The position numbers were made by a program, and so were the translations under genes. From Deltaproteobacteria bacterium (GTDB lineage: Bacteria; Desulfobacterota; Desulfuromonadia; Desulfuromonadales; JAAYDE01): DNA of 34,608 nt. Shown one piece after another: positions 1-7,341 of the stretch (positions are counted from its first letter, which is position 1; every line of letters starts with the position of its first letter). The stretch covers positions 1-34,608 of the forward strand of contig JAFZPK010000163.1 of NCBI GenBank assembly GCA_017552515.1, read 5' to 3'. The notes under the pieces were generated by a model, which did no database searches, was not told the DNA's origin, and was given only the letters and a program-made list of their open reading frames with translations.

Positions 1-972
1 CACCGCTACGGTTCGCATATCTTTCATACCTCATTGCCCGAGGTTTGGGAGTACATCAATCAGTTCGGAGAGTTCACCAGTTACCAGCATAAAGTCTTCA
101 TTACCTATAAAGATAAAGTCTATACCATGCCCATCAATCTGGGCACTATTAACGCCTACTATGGCAAGAATTTCCGACCTGCGGAAGCTGCAGCCTTTTT
201 AAAGGAAGAAATCGCACGCGATTTTATCGCCAATCCCCAAAATTTGGAGGAAAAGGCCATATCCCTTATTGGCCGTCCCCTCTACGAGGCCTTTATCAAG
301 GGCTATACCCACAAACAGTGGGAACACAACCCGCGTGAACTTCCGGCCTCCATCATCAATCGCCTGCCTTTCCGTACGACGTACAACAACAACTATTTCA
401 ACGATACGTGGCAGGGCGTTCCCAAAGATGGCTATTTCAGCATTTTCCAGCGCATGTTGGACAATCCTCTTATTACGGTGAAGCTCAACTGCGGTTACGA
501 GAGCATAAGGGAGCAGATTCCCGCAGGTTGTACGGTAATTTACACTGGTATGCCCGACCAGTTGTTCCAGTATAAATATGGGGAGCTGGAATGGCGTTCC
601 CTGCGTTTCGAATGGGAAACCTTGCCGGAACAGGATTATCAGGGAACGACCGTCATGAATTATGCTGATTTGGAGATGCCGTATACCCGCATCCACGAAT
701 TCAAACACTATCATCCGGAGCGGACAGTTCCGTTCCATTTGGACAAAACGATTATTTGCCGGGAATATCCGGCGACCTATCACAAGGGGGATGAGGCCTA
801 TTATCCGGTCAACAACGAACGCAACAACACATTATATACCCGGTATGCGGAGGAAGCGGCCAGGATTCCGGGATTGATTCTGGGCGGACGATTGGGAGCG
901 TATCGTTATTGGGATATGGACAAGGCCATTGCCGATGCTCTGCATGTCTTTGAAACACGGATACGCCTGTAA
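1..972 (+). CDS. glf: UDP-galactopyranose mutase, 3' part (N-terminus outside window)
   Basis: The reading frame is open from base 1 and ends at TAA 970-972, so the gene is cut by the window edge and its N-terminal FAD-binding GxGxxG segment is not visible. The first visible residues, HRYGSHIFHTS, match the conserved substrate-loop region of Glf. Further family landmarks follow: MPINLGTIN, LYEAFIKGYTHKQW, ELPASIINRLP, the NYFND segment, DYQGTTVMNYAD, and LGGRLGAYRYWDMD near the C-terminus. Glf is a flavoenzyme that interconverts UDP-galactopyranose and UDP-galactofuranose in the cytoplasm, supplying Galf for O-antigen or other surface glycans. An internal TTG at 34 could be mistaken for a start but lies inside the conserved domain. 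The gene ends convergently with hcp, with a hairpin terminator between them. Confidence 0.95.
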   Translation, partial: HRYGSHIFHTSLPEVWEYINQFGEFTSYQHKVFITYKDKVYTMPINLGTINAYYGKNFRPAEAAAFLKEEIARDFIANPQNLEEKAISLIGRPLYEAFIKGYTHKQWEHNPRELPASIINRLPFRTTYNNNYFNDTWQGVPKDGYFSIFQRMLDNPLITVKLNCGYESIREQIPAGCTVIYTGMPDQLFQYKYGELEWRSLRFEWETLPEQDYQGTTVMNYADLEMPYTRIHEFKHYHPERTVPFHLDKTIICREYPATYHKGDEAYYPVNNERNNTLYTRYAEEAARIPGLILGGRLGAYRYWDMDKAIADALHVFETRIRL

Positions 973-1021
973 TAAGGGAAACATTCTACTGTTTGCAGAG
1001 CAGAAAACGGTTTTCTATGAA

Positions 1022-1065
1022 AACAGCCCCAGTCTTCTTATGAGGACTGGAGCTGTTGTTTTTTT
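1022..1065 (+). terminator. Rho-independent terminator after glf
   Basis: Arms 1022-1027 (AACAGC) and 1029-1034 (CCAGTC) pair with 1045-1050 (GACTGG) and 1052-1057 (GCTGTT), with one opposed mismatch (1028/1051) and a loop of about ten bases. A run of seven T follows at 1059-1065. It sits 50 bp past the glf stop. The A-run on the left side is short, so it is a weaker terminator for the opposing hcp transcript. Confidence 0.85.
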
Positions 1066-1106
1066 AGCGGTTCAAAATGGCCGCTCTGTTTTTTCCTTTT
1101 GCCGTT

Positions 1107-2738
1107 TTATCCCAAAATAGATTTCAGATCCGCGTCCGGAGTTCTAATCGGCATGATGTTGAAATGCTCGGACATCCAGGCCAACGTCTTGGGCGAAATA
1201 AAGGCCGGCAGAGTGGGGCCGAGGCGGATGTCGCGGATGTTGAGGAAGAACAGGGCAAGGAGGATGCCTACTGCCTTTTGTTCGAACCAGGAGATGATCA
1301 GAGAGAGCGGCAGATCCAACGCCGAGCACTCAAAGGCGCGTGCCAGCGCATCCACTATCATGACGGCCGAATAGGTATCGTTGCACTGGCCAAGATCAAT
1401 GAGGCGGGGAATGCCTTCAATATCTCCCAGATCCTGGTCGATAAAGCGGAATTTGCCGCAGCCCAGTGTCAGAACGATGCAGTCCTTGGGTACTTTTTCA
1501 ACAAATTCGGTGTAGTACTTGCGCGTTTCTTCCGGACCATCGCAGCCGCCGACCAGGAAGAAATGACGGATCTTTCTTGCCCGGACCAGTTCGACAATCT
1601 TGCCGGCCACATTGGTGACAGCTTTCAGTCCGAAACCGGTGCTGAGGGTTTTGCCCGCCTTGTCCGCGGCAAAGCCTTCCAGCTGCTGCGCCTTGGCGAT
1701 AACTGGCGCGTAGTCGCCTTCCGCAAGGTGCGCAACGCCGGGCCAGCCGGTCACGTCGATGGTGAAGATCCGGTCCTTGTAGGAATCCAGCGGCTTGATC
1801 AGGCAGTTGGTGGTCATGACGATGGCGCCCGGGAAAGCGGCGAATTCGTCCTGCTGGTTCTGCCAGGCGGTGCCATAGTGGCCACAGAAGTGGGCGTATT
1901 TGTGCAGTTCCGGATAACCGTGGGCAGGTAGCATTTCGCCGTGACTGTACACGTTGATGCCCGTGCCTTCGGTAGCCTTGAGGATCTCCGAGAGAATCTT
2001 TAGATCGTGCCCGGAAACCACGATGGCCTTGCCCGCCTTGACGCCGGTGGAAACCTGAACAGGAGCCGGATCGCCGAAGGTTTTGGTATTGGCTTCGTAC
2101 AGGCACTGCATGGCGCGCAGGTTGGTTTCACCGCAGCGGCTGATGAGGTAGAACAGTGCTTCCAGATGCAGACCATCGTTCAGGGTGGACATGAGGCCTT
2201 CACTGATGAAGTCGTACACGTGGCTGTCTTCGAAACCCAGGGCGCTGGCGTGATGGGTATAAGCTGCGGCCCCTTTGAGACCGTAGATGAGCAGCTGCTT
2301 GAGCGCTTCCGCATCGGGATCCAGATCCGGATCGGGAGTGATGCTGCCCAGTTTTTCCCCCTGCTCGATCATTTCGGCAAGGGTTGCCGCCGGTTTGAAG
2401 TTGGCGGCTGCCAGACGGAAGATGTCCCGGCCACCGGCGTGGGTTACCTCTTTTTTGAGCTGCTCCCTCAGTTCCACGCATTCGTTGATCAGCTGCACGA
2501 AACGCTCCGGATCAAAGTTGACGTTGGTCAGCGTGCTGAAGAGCGCCTTGGCCATAAAGCGGTTGACCTTGATGTTGTTGCAGCTGTTGCGGGTAGCCTC
2601 CGTGGCTACCATCGACAGCCCGCGCAGGGCATAGATAAGCAGATCCTGCATGGCGGCGGTATCCGGCTGTTTTCCGCAGATTCCCGACTGGGTGCAGCCA
2701 CGACCTTCAGCTGTTTGTTCGCATTGGTAACAAAACAT
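1107..2738 (-). CDS. hcp: Hybrid cluster protein (hydroxylamine reductase / NO-stress protein)
   Basis: The product has 543 residues, close to the 553 of Desulfovibrio Hcp. The N-terminal cysteines are C3, C6, C15 and C21 (CX2CX8CX5C). This short spacing is that of anaerobe-type Hcp, which carries a [4Fe-4S] cluster, rather than the longer enterobacterial spacing. Hybrid-cluster ligands can be placed at H244, E268, C312, C399, C427, C452, E486 and K488, so the enzyme looks intact. Hcp proteins reduce hydroxylamine in vitro and act in nitric oxide detoxification, as NO reductase and in protein S-nitrosylation. They are cytoplasmic and need strictly low oxygen. The start ATG (2736-2738) has AAGGAG at 2745-2750. 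No hcr reductase gene is adjacent, so the electron donor must be encoded elsewhere. Confidence 0.96.
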   Translation of the reverse strand: MFCYQCEQTAEGRGCTQSGICGKQPDTAAMQDLLIYALRGLSMVATEATRNSCNNIKVNRFMAKALFSTLTNVNFDPERFVQLINECVELREQLKKEVTHAGGRDIFRLAAANFKPAATLAEMIEQGEKLGSITPDPDLDPDAEALKQLLIYGLKGAAAYTHHASALGFEDSHVYDFISEGLMSTLNDGLHLEALFYLISRCGETNLRAMQCLYEANTKTFGDPAPVQVSTGVKAGKAIVVSGHDLKILSEILKATEGTGINVYSHGEMLPAHGYPELHKYAHFCGHYGTAWQNQQDEFAAFPGAIVMTTNCLIKPLDSYKDRIFTIDVTGWPGVAHLAEGDYAPVIAKAQQLEGFAADKAGKTLSTGFGLKAVTNVAGKIVELVRARKIRHFFLVGGCDGPEETRKYYTEFVEKVPKDCIVLTLGCGKFRFIDQDLGDIEGIPRLIDLGQCNDTYSAVMIVDALARAFECSALDLPLSLIISWFEQKAVGILLALFFLNIRDIRLGPTLPAFISPKTLAWMSEHFNIMPIRTPDADLKSILG

Positions 2739-2770
2739 GATTTTCTCCTTGGTTGGTGGTTAAGGTGCCC

Positions 2771-2798
2771 TTTATAGCACAAGAATAATCTTTTCCAA
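2771..2798 (-). promoter_or_regulatory. Candidate sigma-70 promoter of hcp
   Basis: On the minus strand TTGGAA (2793-2798) and TATAAA (2771-2776) are separated by 16 bp. This would start transcription about 25 nt upstream of the hcp ATG. The site lies in the 72-bp gap after the upstream minus-strand gene. I see no clear CRP/HcpR-like palindrome beside it. Confidence 0.5.
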
Positions 2799-2810
2799 AA
2801 GCTTGCACGA

Positions 2811-3221
2811 CTAGCGTATGCTGGATTGTTCGTTCAGCAGGCGGACATCCACATGGTTGTCGTAAACATCCACATCAATGAGTGGCGTGCCGTCCGCGAT
2901 TCTGCGCAGGGCTTCTTGGGAAACCGATCCGTTGCGCAGGAAGTTCTCCAGCCTTTGCCGAGCTTGCGGGCTGGCAAAAGCGCAGTCGTCAGTGTCTTCC
3001 AGATCTTGCCGGTTGAATTTGTGAAAGTTGGCGCGATCCTGGCGGATAACCGCCGCCACGCTGGAAAGGTTGTAGCCGCTGACCAGGGACTGCCCCTGGC
3101 TGTTGAGTTTGTCCCATTCGGAGATTCGGGCGGTGTAGGTACACAGGTAACGATCGGCCAATGCGGAAGTAACGGAAAGTCCCGTCAGCAAAAGGACGAA
3201 CACTACGATGTTTTTACACAT
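2811..3221 (-). CDS. Small exported protein of unknown function
   Basis: The product has 136 residues and I do not recognise it. Residues 1-22 form a signal peptide: a short basic start (MCKN), a hydrophobic core VVFVLLLTGL, and an SALA-D cleavage site, so the mature protein begins near D23. The mature part is hydrophilic and has two cysteines (near residues 27 and 79) that could form one disulfide in the periplasm. It ends with an alternating stretch (LIDVDVYDNHVDVRLL) likely to be a beta-hairpin. The SD signal is weak (GAAAGG about 11 nt upstream of ATG). It lies 66 bp downstream of an exported M15 peptidase on the same strand, so the two may be co-transcribed and act in the same envelope process. 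That link is inference. Confidence 0.75.
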   Translation of the reverse strand: MCKNIVVFVLLLTGLSVTSALADRYLCTYTARISEWDKLNSQGQSLVSGYNLSSVAAVIRQDRANFHKFNRQDLEDTDDCAFASPQARQRLENFLRNGSVSQEALRRIADGTPLIDVDVYDNHVDVRLLNEQSSIR

Positions 3222-3287
3222 GGAGCAACGAACCTTTCTTTAATTATCGAGGGGCTGCAATGGTGCTGCACGTTTCCAGCGTGCCAT

Positions 3288-4064
3288 TTACCGGCATTCG
3301 TTGATCAGCAGTTCCGGGCGGTATTCAAAATGGACACTGTCGAAATGATACCATTTGCCGCCCCAGATGAAGCCATGCTTTTCAAAGATTCCGACAATTT
3401 TTTGCAGAATTGGATCCGTAAGCAGTTTTTGGGGATAGGCGCAGCGTTCTCCGTCCCGGCATCCCGACCAGCGCCAATACATGTTGAGGCCCTTGGGCAG
3501 ATCAAAGTCGATGGTCATGCCATAGCTGTGCGGGCTTTTGCGTTGCGTTCCGGCGACCACACGGTAGTTGAAGGAGCCATTGGGCTTGGCCATGTAACGT
3601 TTCAGTTCCGGATATTGTGCCAGTTCGTGGCCTACAGCCTCCAACTTGAGGTTGGCCCCGTTGACGGATGTGAAGGGCAGCCGGGTTCCGGAAGGCGCCC
3701 AGAAAACTGGAACCAGCTGCCGGCGTACCTCCTCTGCGGAGTCGCCGTACATAATGTTGAAAAAGGCACTATTACGCATTCGTCCCGGATCGTAGTTAAA
3801 GACAGGGGCTTCGAAGCCCGATGGATAACGCTGTTCCAGTTGATCGTACAAACCGGCCTGATTCAGGCGTTTGTCAAAGTCCGGTTCGTTGGCTTTGGAG
3901 AGCGGAAGACGCTGTCCGCGTACCAAAATGGAGTGGGCATCCAGGGCTTTGACATTTTCTGGATAGGCGCTTTCCAGACAGCGTCCCACATCTTGCGCGG
4001 CTTGCACGGAGGTTGCCGAGATGGCCAGCGCAAAAACGATACTTGCAATACATGCTCTGCGCAT
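3288..4064 (-). CDS. Exported M15-family peptidoglycan peptidase (VanY/endolysin-like)
   Basis: The product has 258 residues with a signal peptide (core IASIVFALAISATSVQA, cleavage near residue 22). The C-terminal half carries the metal site of family M15: SPHSYGMTIDFD gives H179 and D186 (HxxGxxxD spacing), and SVHFEY gives the third zinc ligand H245 followed by E247. The preceding GFIWGGKWYHFDS is typical of the M15_4 (VanY-like) subfamily. Such enzymes cut D-Ala-D-Ala or L-Ala-D-Glu bonds in peptidoglycan peptides; substrate choice cannot be read here. The N-terminal half (residues 25-150) contains NPM-like FFNIMYGDSAEEVRRQLVPV and may position the substrate. AGGA lies about 7 nt before the ATG. 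The gene is divergent from the membrane protein at 4216. Confidence 0.85.
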   Translation of the reverse strand: MRRACIASIVFALAISATSVQAAQDVGRCLESAYPENVKALDAHSILVRGQRLPLSKANEPDFDKRLNQAGLYDQLEQRYPSGFEAPVFNYDPGRMRNSAFFNIMYGDSAEEVRRQLVPVFWAPSGTRLPFTSVNGANLKLEAVGHELAQYPELKRYMAKPNGSFNYRVVAGTQRKSPHSYGMTIDFDLPKGLNMYWRWSGCRDGERCAYPQKLLTDPILQKIVGIFEKHGFIWGGKWYHFDSVHFEYRPELLINECR

Positions 4065-4215
4065 GAAAAAATCCTTTCTTTTTCAAGACAAACTGTTGCC
4101 GCCTCATTTGTATTTGTGTAACGGTAAGTTAAACGTAGATACCGGAAACGGCGCACTTTGGCAAGAGCAGGGCGCAAGACCGCTGTTTCATCGTTTTTAG
4201 AATAGGGAAACGTGC

Positions 4216-5190
4216 ATGAATATCTGGAAAACGTCGCTTATAACGCTGGTGCGGGAAACAGTGCGGGATGGCCTGAGTGCCAGCCTTGCCCTGTTTAAAG
4301 TGACGGTTCCGGTCAGCATTGTGGTCAAGCTGCTCAATGATGCCGGTTTCACCACGTTGCTGGGACAGGCGCTTGCTCCGGTCATGGAAGTGGTGGGGCT
4401 GCCTGGCAGTATGGGAATGGTCTGGGCAACCGGCATGGTGACCAATATCTACGGGGGGCTGGTGGTCTATGTGACTGTCGCGCCTCAGGAAGTGCTGACG
4501 GTTGCGCAGGTGACGGTACTGGGTGTCATGATGCTGGCGGCGCATTCGTTGCCGGTAGAACTGCGCATTGCCCGTATGGCGGGCATTCATTACAGCGTCA
4601 TGCTGTCGGTTAGACTGGGAGGGGCCTTTCTTCTGGGAAGCCTGCTTCATCGTATCTATCTTGCGGGCGACTGGTTGAGCGGGCCGGTACGGATTCTGAT
4701 GCCGCCCCTGGCAGCCCACACCTCGTGGGGGGACTGGGCCTTGCGTGAAGTACGTTCCATGGTGATCATCACTCTCATTATTACAGTCTTGATATTGCTC
4801 ATGCGAATATTGGAAAGAAGCGGCCTGATGCGGTTGCTCTGCCGGATGCTGGAGCCTCCTCTGCGCTGGCTGGGGATGACGGTCAACGCCGCACCGGTTA
4901 CGGTTATCGGCATGATGATGGGGGTCAGTTACGGTGGGGCCCTGATTCTTCAGGAGGCGCGTTCTGGACGAATGGACGCCCGCGACATCTTTCTTGCGCT
5001 GACACTTATGGGACTCTGTCACAGCCTGTTCGAGGATACGATGCTGATGGCCTTGATAGGAGGTCATCTTTCCGGTTTGCTGGTTGCCCGTCTGGGCTTT
5101 GCTCTTCTGGTCATTTTTCTTGCCGCGCGTCTCCTTCGCCGCATTCCGGAACAATTTTTCCGGCGTTTTATTTGTTCACCACCCAACTGA
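4216..5190 (+). CDS. Membrane protein with two nucleoside-recognition (Gate) domains
   Basis: The product has 324 residues and is almost entirely hydrophobic, with about eight transmembrane segments. Two halves look related: residues 20-150 (segment FKVTVPVSIVVKLL then LPGSMGMVWATGM) and residues 185-310 (ITLIITVLILLMRILERSG then GMMMGVSYGGALI). This is the arrangement of Gate-domain proteins such as SpmA/SpmB and YjiH relatives, which are often single-domain pairs. The second half contains GLCHSLFEDTMLMALIGGH, a recurrent signature in this family. The substrate is unknown; nucleosides are named only by homology. AGGGA lies 7 nt upstream of ATG. No terminator with a T-run follows before the mra promoter. 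Confidence 0.8.
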   Translation: MNIWKTSLITLVRETVRDGLSASLALFKVTVPVSIVVKLLNDAGFTTLLGQALAPVMEVVGLPGSMGMVWATGMVTNIYGGLVVYVTVAPQEVLTVAQVTVLGVMMLAAHSLPVELRIARMAGIHYSVMLSVRLGGAFLLGSLLHRIYLAGDWLSGPVRILMPPLAAHTSWGDWALREVRSMVIITLIITVLILLMRILERSGLMRLLCRMLEPPLRWLGMTVNAAPVTVIGMMMGVSYGGALILQEARSGRMDARDIFLALTLMGLCHSLFEDTMLMALIGGHLSGLLVARLGFALLVIFLAARLLRRIPEQFFRRFICSPPN

Positions 5191-5279
5191 ATTACTCTCT
5201 TTTTGACTGAAATCCTTTTTTCCCCCCACAAAGATATTTCTTTGCGAATTTTTTTCTCTGCGCATTTTCCTACTGTTTT

Positions 5280-5299
5280 TTCCTGAAAACCTTCAGGAA
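5280..5299. repeat. Perfect 8-bp inverted repeat upstream of the mra promoter
   Basis: TTCCTGAA (5280-5287) and TTCAGGAA (5292-5299) are perfect inverted arms around AACC. Outer T/A runs (5275-5279 and 5301-5305) could extend the stem past one mismatch. There is no T-run on the downstream side, so it is not a standard terminator for the gene ending at 5190. It may be an operator or a processing hairpin. Confidence 0.5.
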
Positions 5300-5337
5300 C
5301 AAAAATCTGTCTGTTTTGGGTCATCCTCAAATTATCC

Positions 5338-5353
5338 GGCAAAAATTTTTGCC
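5338..5353. repeat. Perfect 16-bp AT-rich palindrome
   Basis: GGC, five A, five T, GCC forms an uninterrupted 16-bp palindrome about 85 bp upstream of the mra promoter -35. Having no loop, it is more likely a DNA-level site (dimeric repressor or nucleoid protein) than an RNA hairpin. The surrounding 5191-5438 stretch holds no gene I can support. Confidence 0.45.
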
Positions 5354-5438
5354 CAATTTTGGAAAATGAGGGGGAAGAAGTTCCTTTTATCAAACTATTT
5401 CAAATATTTATGAATGCATAGGGACCATATGGGCATGC

Positions 5439-5467
5439 TTGACACATTTTGACACTCCGGATATATT
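5439..5467 (+). promoter_or_regulatory. Promoter of the dcw cluster (Pmra)
   Basis: TTGACA (5439-5444) and TATATT (5462-5467) are 17 bp apart, nearly the sigma-70 consensus. The predicted start is near 5474, about 47 nt before mraZ. A second TTGACA copy begins exactly 10 bp further on (5449-5454), giving TTGACAC twice on the same DNA face. Confidence 0.85.
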
Positions 5468-5478
5468 TCCCCCGAAAA

Positions 5479-5503
5479 GTGGGAAAAAGTGTCAACAAGT
5501 GCC
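5479..5503 (+). promoter_or_regulatory. MraZ-box array (three 10-bp-spaced direct repeats)
   Basis: GTGGG (5479-5483), GTGTC (5489-5493) and GTGCC (5499-5503) recur with an exact 10-bp period. MraZ is known to bind direct GTGGG-type repeats spaced by 5 bp upstream of its own gene and to repress the cluster. Their position just past the predicted start fits autorepression by MraZ from 5521. Only the first copy is a full GTGGG, so the affinity of the others is inference. Confidence 0.7.
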
Positions 5504-5520
5504 AAAACAGGACAAAATCC

Positions 5521-5973
5521 ATGGCGGACAGATATTTTCAGAGTGAATTTCGCAATGCGGTGGATGCCAAACGGCGTTTGAGCATTCCTGTGAAATTCCG
5601 CGAGGTTTTGCGCGAGGGTTTTGGCGACGAGACCGTGGTTGTGACACGGGGAGTCGATTCCCTGTGTGTTTATCCCGCTTCGGAATGGGCAAAGATCTGT
5701 GAAAGGTTTCATGCGGCGCCTGCGAATCCGGACAAAGAGAGAGTGAATCGGTTTAAGATTGCTCCGGCGGTGGAATGTGCTTTTGACGCGCAGGGGCGGA
5801 TTCAACTGCCGCGGCCACTGGCGGATCACGCTGGTCTGGAAAAGGAAGTGGTCATTGTCGGGGCTTCCGAGAAGTTTGAAATCTGGAGCCTGGAACGGCA
5901 TTTGGAGCAGACCCGCGAGACCCAGGAATTTTTGCGGGAGAATCCTGGAGTTCTGACCAGCTATGGGTTCTGA
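5521..5973 (+). CDS. mraZ: MraZ, transcriptional regulator of the dcw cluster
   Basis: The product has 150 residues and two AbrB-like (SpoVT/MraZ) repeats. The first includes FRNAVDAKRRLSIPVKFRE (residues 8-26), the second ECAFDAQGRIQLPRPL (about 85-100). MraZ forms a ring-shaped oligomer, binds DNA upstream of its own gene and represses the operon; it was also linked to RsmH antagonism in E. coli. I chose ATG 5521 (MADRYFQSE) because AGGA at 5509-5512 gives an 8-nt spacing and the family begins at this point. An in-frame upstream ATG at 5449 lies within the promoter. The gene overlaps rsmH by 11 bp. Confidence 0.95.
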   Translation: MADRYFQSEFRNAVDAKRRLSIPVKFREVLREGFGDETVVVTRGVDSLCVYPASEWAKICERFHAAPANPDKERVNRFKIAPAVECAFDAQGRIQLPRPLADHAGLEKEVVIVGASEKFEIWSLERHLEQTRETQEFLRENPGVLTSYGF

Positions 5974-6904
5974 GTATCATCGTCCGGTTATGCCGCGCGA
6001 GGTATTGCGGATGTTGGCGCCGCGTTCGGGCGGTGTCTATCTGGATGCGACGGTGGGTGGTGGTGGCCATGCCCGGCTGATTTTGGAGGCAAGCGCGCCA
6101 GACGGTTTTCTGGTCGGCATGGATCGGGACGCCGAAGCTCTTGCAGCGGCTCAAGAAGTATTGGCGTCGTTTAGAGGGCGTTTCCGCCTTGTGCAGGGTT
6201 CCTTTTCCGAAATGGAGAATGCCTTGCGGGAAGCCGGAAAAACGGCCTGTGACGGCATCCTGATGGATTTGGGCGTTTCATCCCATCAGCTGGACGAGGG
6301 CAGACGCGGCTTTTCTTTCATGCGCAACGCACCGCTGGACATGCGTATGGATTGCCGTCAGGAAATGACGGCGCGGGAGGCGGTCAATACGCTTTCCGGT
6401 GAAGAACTGGAGCGAATCTTTCGGGAGTATGGGGAAGAGCGCTTTGCCCGGCGCATTGCCCGTCGCCTTGTGGAAGCGCGCTGCAATGCGCCTTTGAATA
6501 CGACGCAGGAACTGGCGGATCTGGTCAGGGAGGAGGTTCCGGGCAAAGGAGAGGGACAGCGAATCCATCCGGCGACCCGTGTGTTTCAGGCCTTGCGGAT
6601 CTTTGTCAACGATGAATTGGGGCAGTTGCGTGAAGGGCTTGAGGCGGCGGTGAATTGCCTTGCTCCGGAAGGATGCCTGGCGGTGCTGACCTATCATTCC
6701 CTTGAGGCACGGGTGGTCAAGGAAATTTTTCACCGGGAGGCAATAGGGTGCGTTTGTCCCGCGTCGTTTCCGGTTTGTGTCTGCCATCATGTGCCGCGAT
6801 TGGCTTTGGCGGGAAGCGGCGTCAAGCCGGAGGCGCAGGAGGTGGCGAACAATCCTCGGGCTCGCAGTGCGGTCTTGCGGGGAGCGCGGCGGTTGCGCGA
6901 GTAA
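5963..6904 (+). CDS. rsmH: 16S rRNA (cytosine-1402-N4)-methyltransferase RsmH
   Basis: The product has 313 residues, the usual family length. It uses S-adenosylmethionine to methylate N4 of C1402 in the ribosomal P site. The SAM-binding segment is YLDATVGGGGHARLIL (about residues 30-45). The signature DLGVSSHQLDEGRRGFSF follows near 95-112, with DMRMD shortly after, and the C-terminal part includes AVLTYHSLEARVVK. The start ATG lies inside the mraZ 3' end, which implies translational coupling. The stop is followed 59 bp later by ftsL. Confidence 0.96.
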   Translation: MGSEYHRPVMPREVLRMLAPRSGGVYLDATVGGGGHARLILEASAPDGFLVGMDRDAEALAAAQEVLASFRGRFRLVQGSFSEMENALREAGKTACDGILMDLGVSSHQLDEGRRGFSFMRNAPLDMRMDCRQEMTAREAVNTLSGEELERIFREYGEERFARRIARRLVEARCNAPLNTTQELADLVREEVPGKGEGQRIHPATRVFQALRIFVNDELGQLREGLEAAVNCLAPEGCLAVLTYHSLEARVVKEIFHREAIGCVCPASFPVCVCHHVPRLALAGSGVKPEAQEVANNPRARSAVLRGARRLRE

Positions 6905-6963
6905 ACTGTTGGGCGGTTGTTTTTCTGTACGTAGGCAATATCATTCTGAAAATGGAGATTTTT

Positions 6964-7311
6964 ATGGGGGCGGATCTTAAGGGTTTCATGACGGAATCAG
7001 TATCGTTGTCACGCAAATTTTCGGTGCCTTGGCAAATTTCCTTTTCGTTTCAGAGTATTTGTCCCATCACGGTCTTCCTTGCTGCAGCGTTTGCCATAGC
7101 CATTTTCTTCGTTTGGTCGCGGACCGAGATGGTACGTCTTGAATACCAGATTTCCCGCATGGAGCGGCAGGTACGGGATTTACGTCAGGAAGAACAACGC
7201 ATGCGTCTGGAAGTGGCCAGTCTGCGCAGTCCGCAACGGATAGAGGCGGTGGCTTCCAACGATTTGGGGATGTCTCGCCCGAAACCGGGGCAAATCGTTA
7301 TCGTCCGATAG
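6964..7311 (+). CDS. ftsL: Cell division protein FtsL
   Basis: The product has 115 residues and the classic FtsL form: a cytoplasmic N-terminus of about 35 residues, one membrane span (core ITVFLAAAFAIAIFFVW), and a periplasmic leucine-zipper-like coiled coil from MVRLEYQISRMERQV to EVASLRS. It ends with NDLGMSRPKPGQIVIV, typical of the family. FtsL joins FtsQ and FtsB in the periplasm and activates FtsW/FtsI. Identification rests on topology and position between rsmH and ftsI because the family is weakly conserved. ATG 6964 was chosen for GGAG at 6954-6957; the open frame extends further upstream inside rsmH and is not needed. Confidence 0.88.
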   Translation: MGADLKGFMTESVSLSRKFSVPWQISFSFQSICPITVFLAAAFAIAIFFVWSRTEMVRLEYQISRMERQVRDLRQEEQRMRLEVASLRSPQRIEAVASNDLGMSRPKPGQIVIVR

Positions 7312-7341
7312 ACAAGTCCCCAAAAGCGGAGAGGTTAGGGT

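Noticed and set aside
1077-1931. Long plus-strand ORF (284 codons), and another at 2007-2777, opposite hcp
   Set aside because: They run antisense to a fully conserved hcp frame with all metal ligands, and their products show no domain and no proper SD.
2739-2810. HcpR/CRP-like operator at hcp
   Set aside because: No TGTGA-type palindrome can be found in the gap, only a short CTTTT/AAAAG repeat.
4129-5154. Minus-strand ORF of 341 codons opposite the Gate-domain protein
   Set aside because: It is an extreme Gln/His/Arg product, typical of the complement of hydrophobic membrane-protein codons.
5280-5305. Inverted repeat as terminator of the gene ending at 5190
   Set aside because: No T-run follows on the plus strand; A residues follow instead.
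5191-5438. Small gene in the non-coding stretch before the mra promoter
   Set aside because: Open frames here are short, AT-rich and without SD; nothing protein-like is seen.
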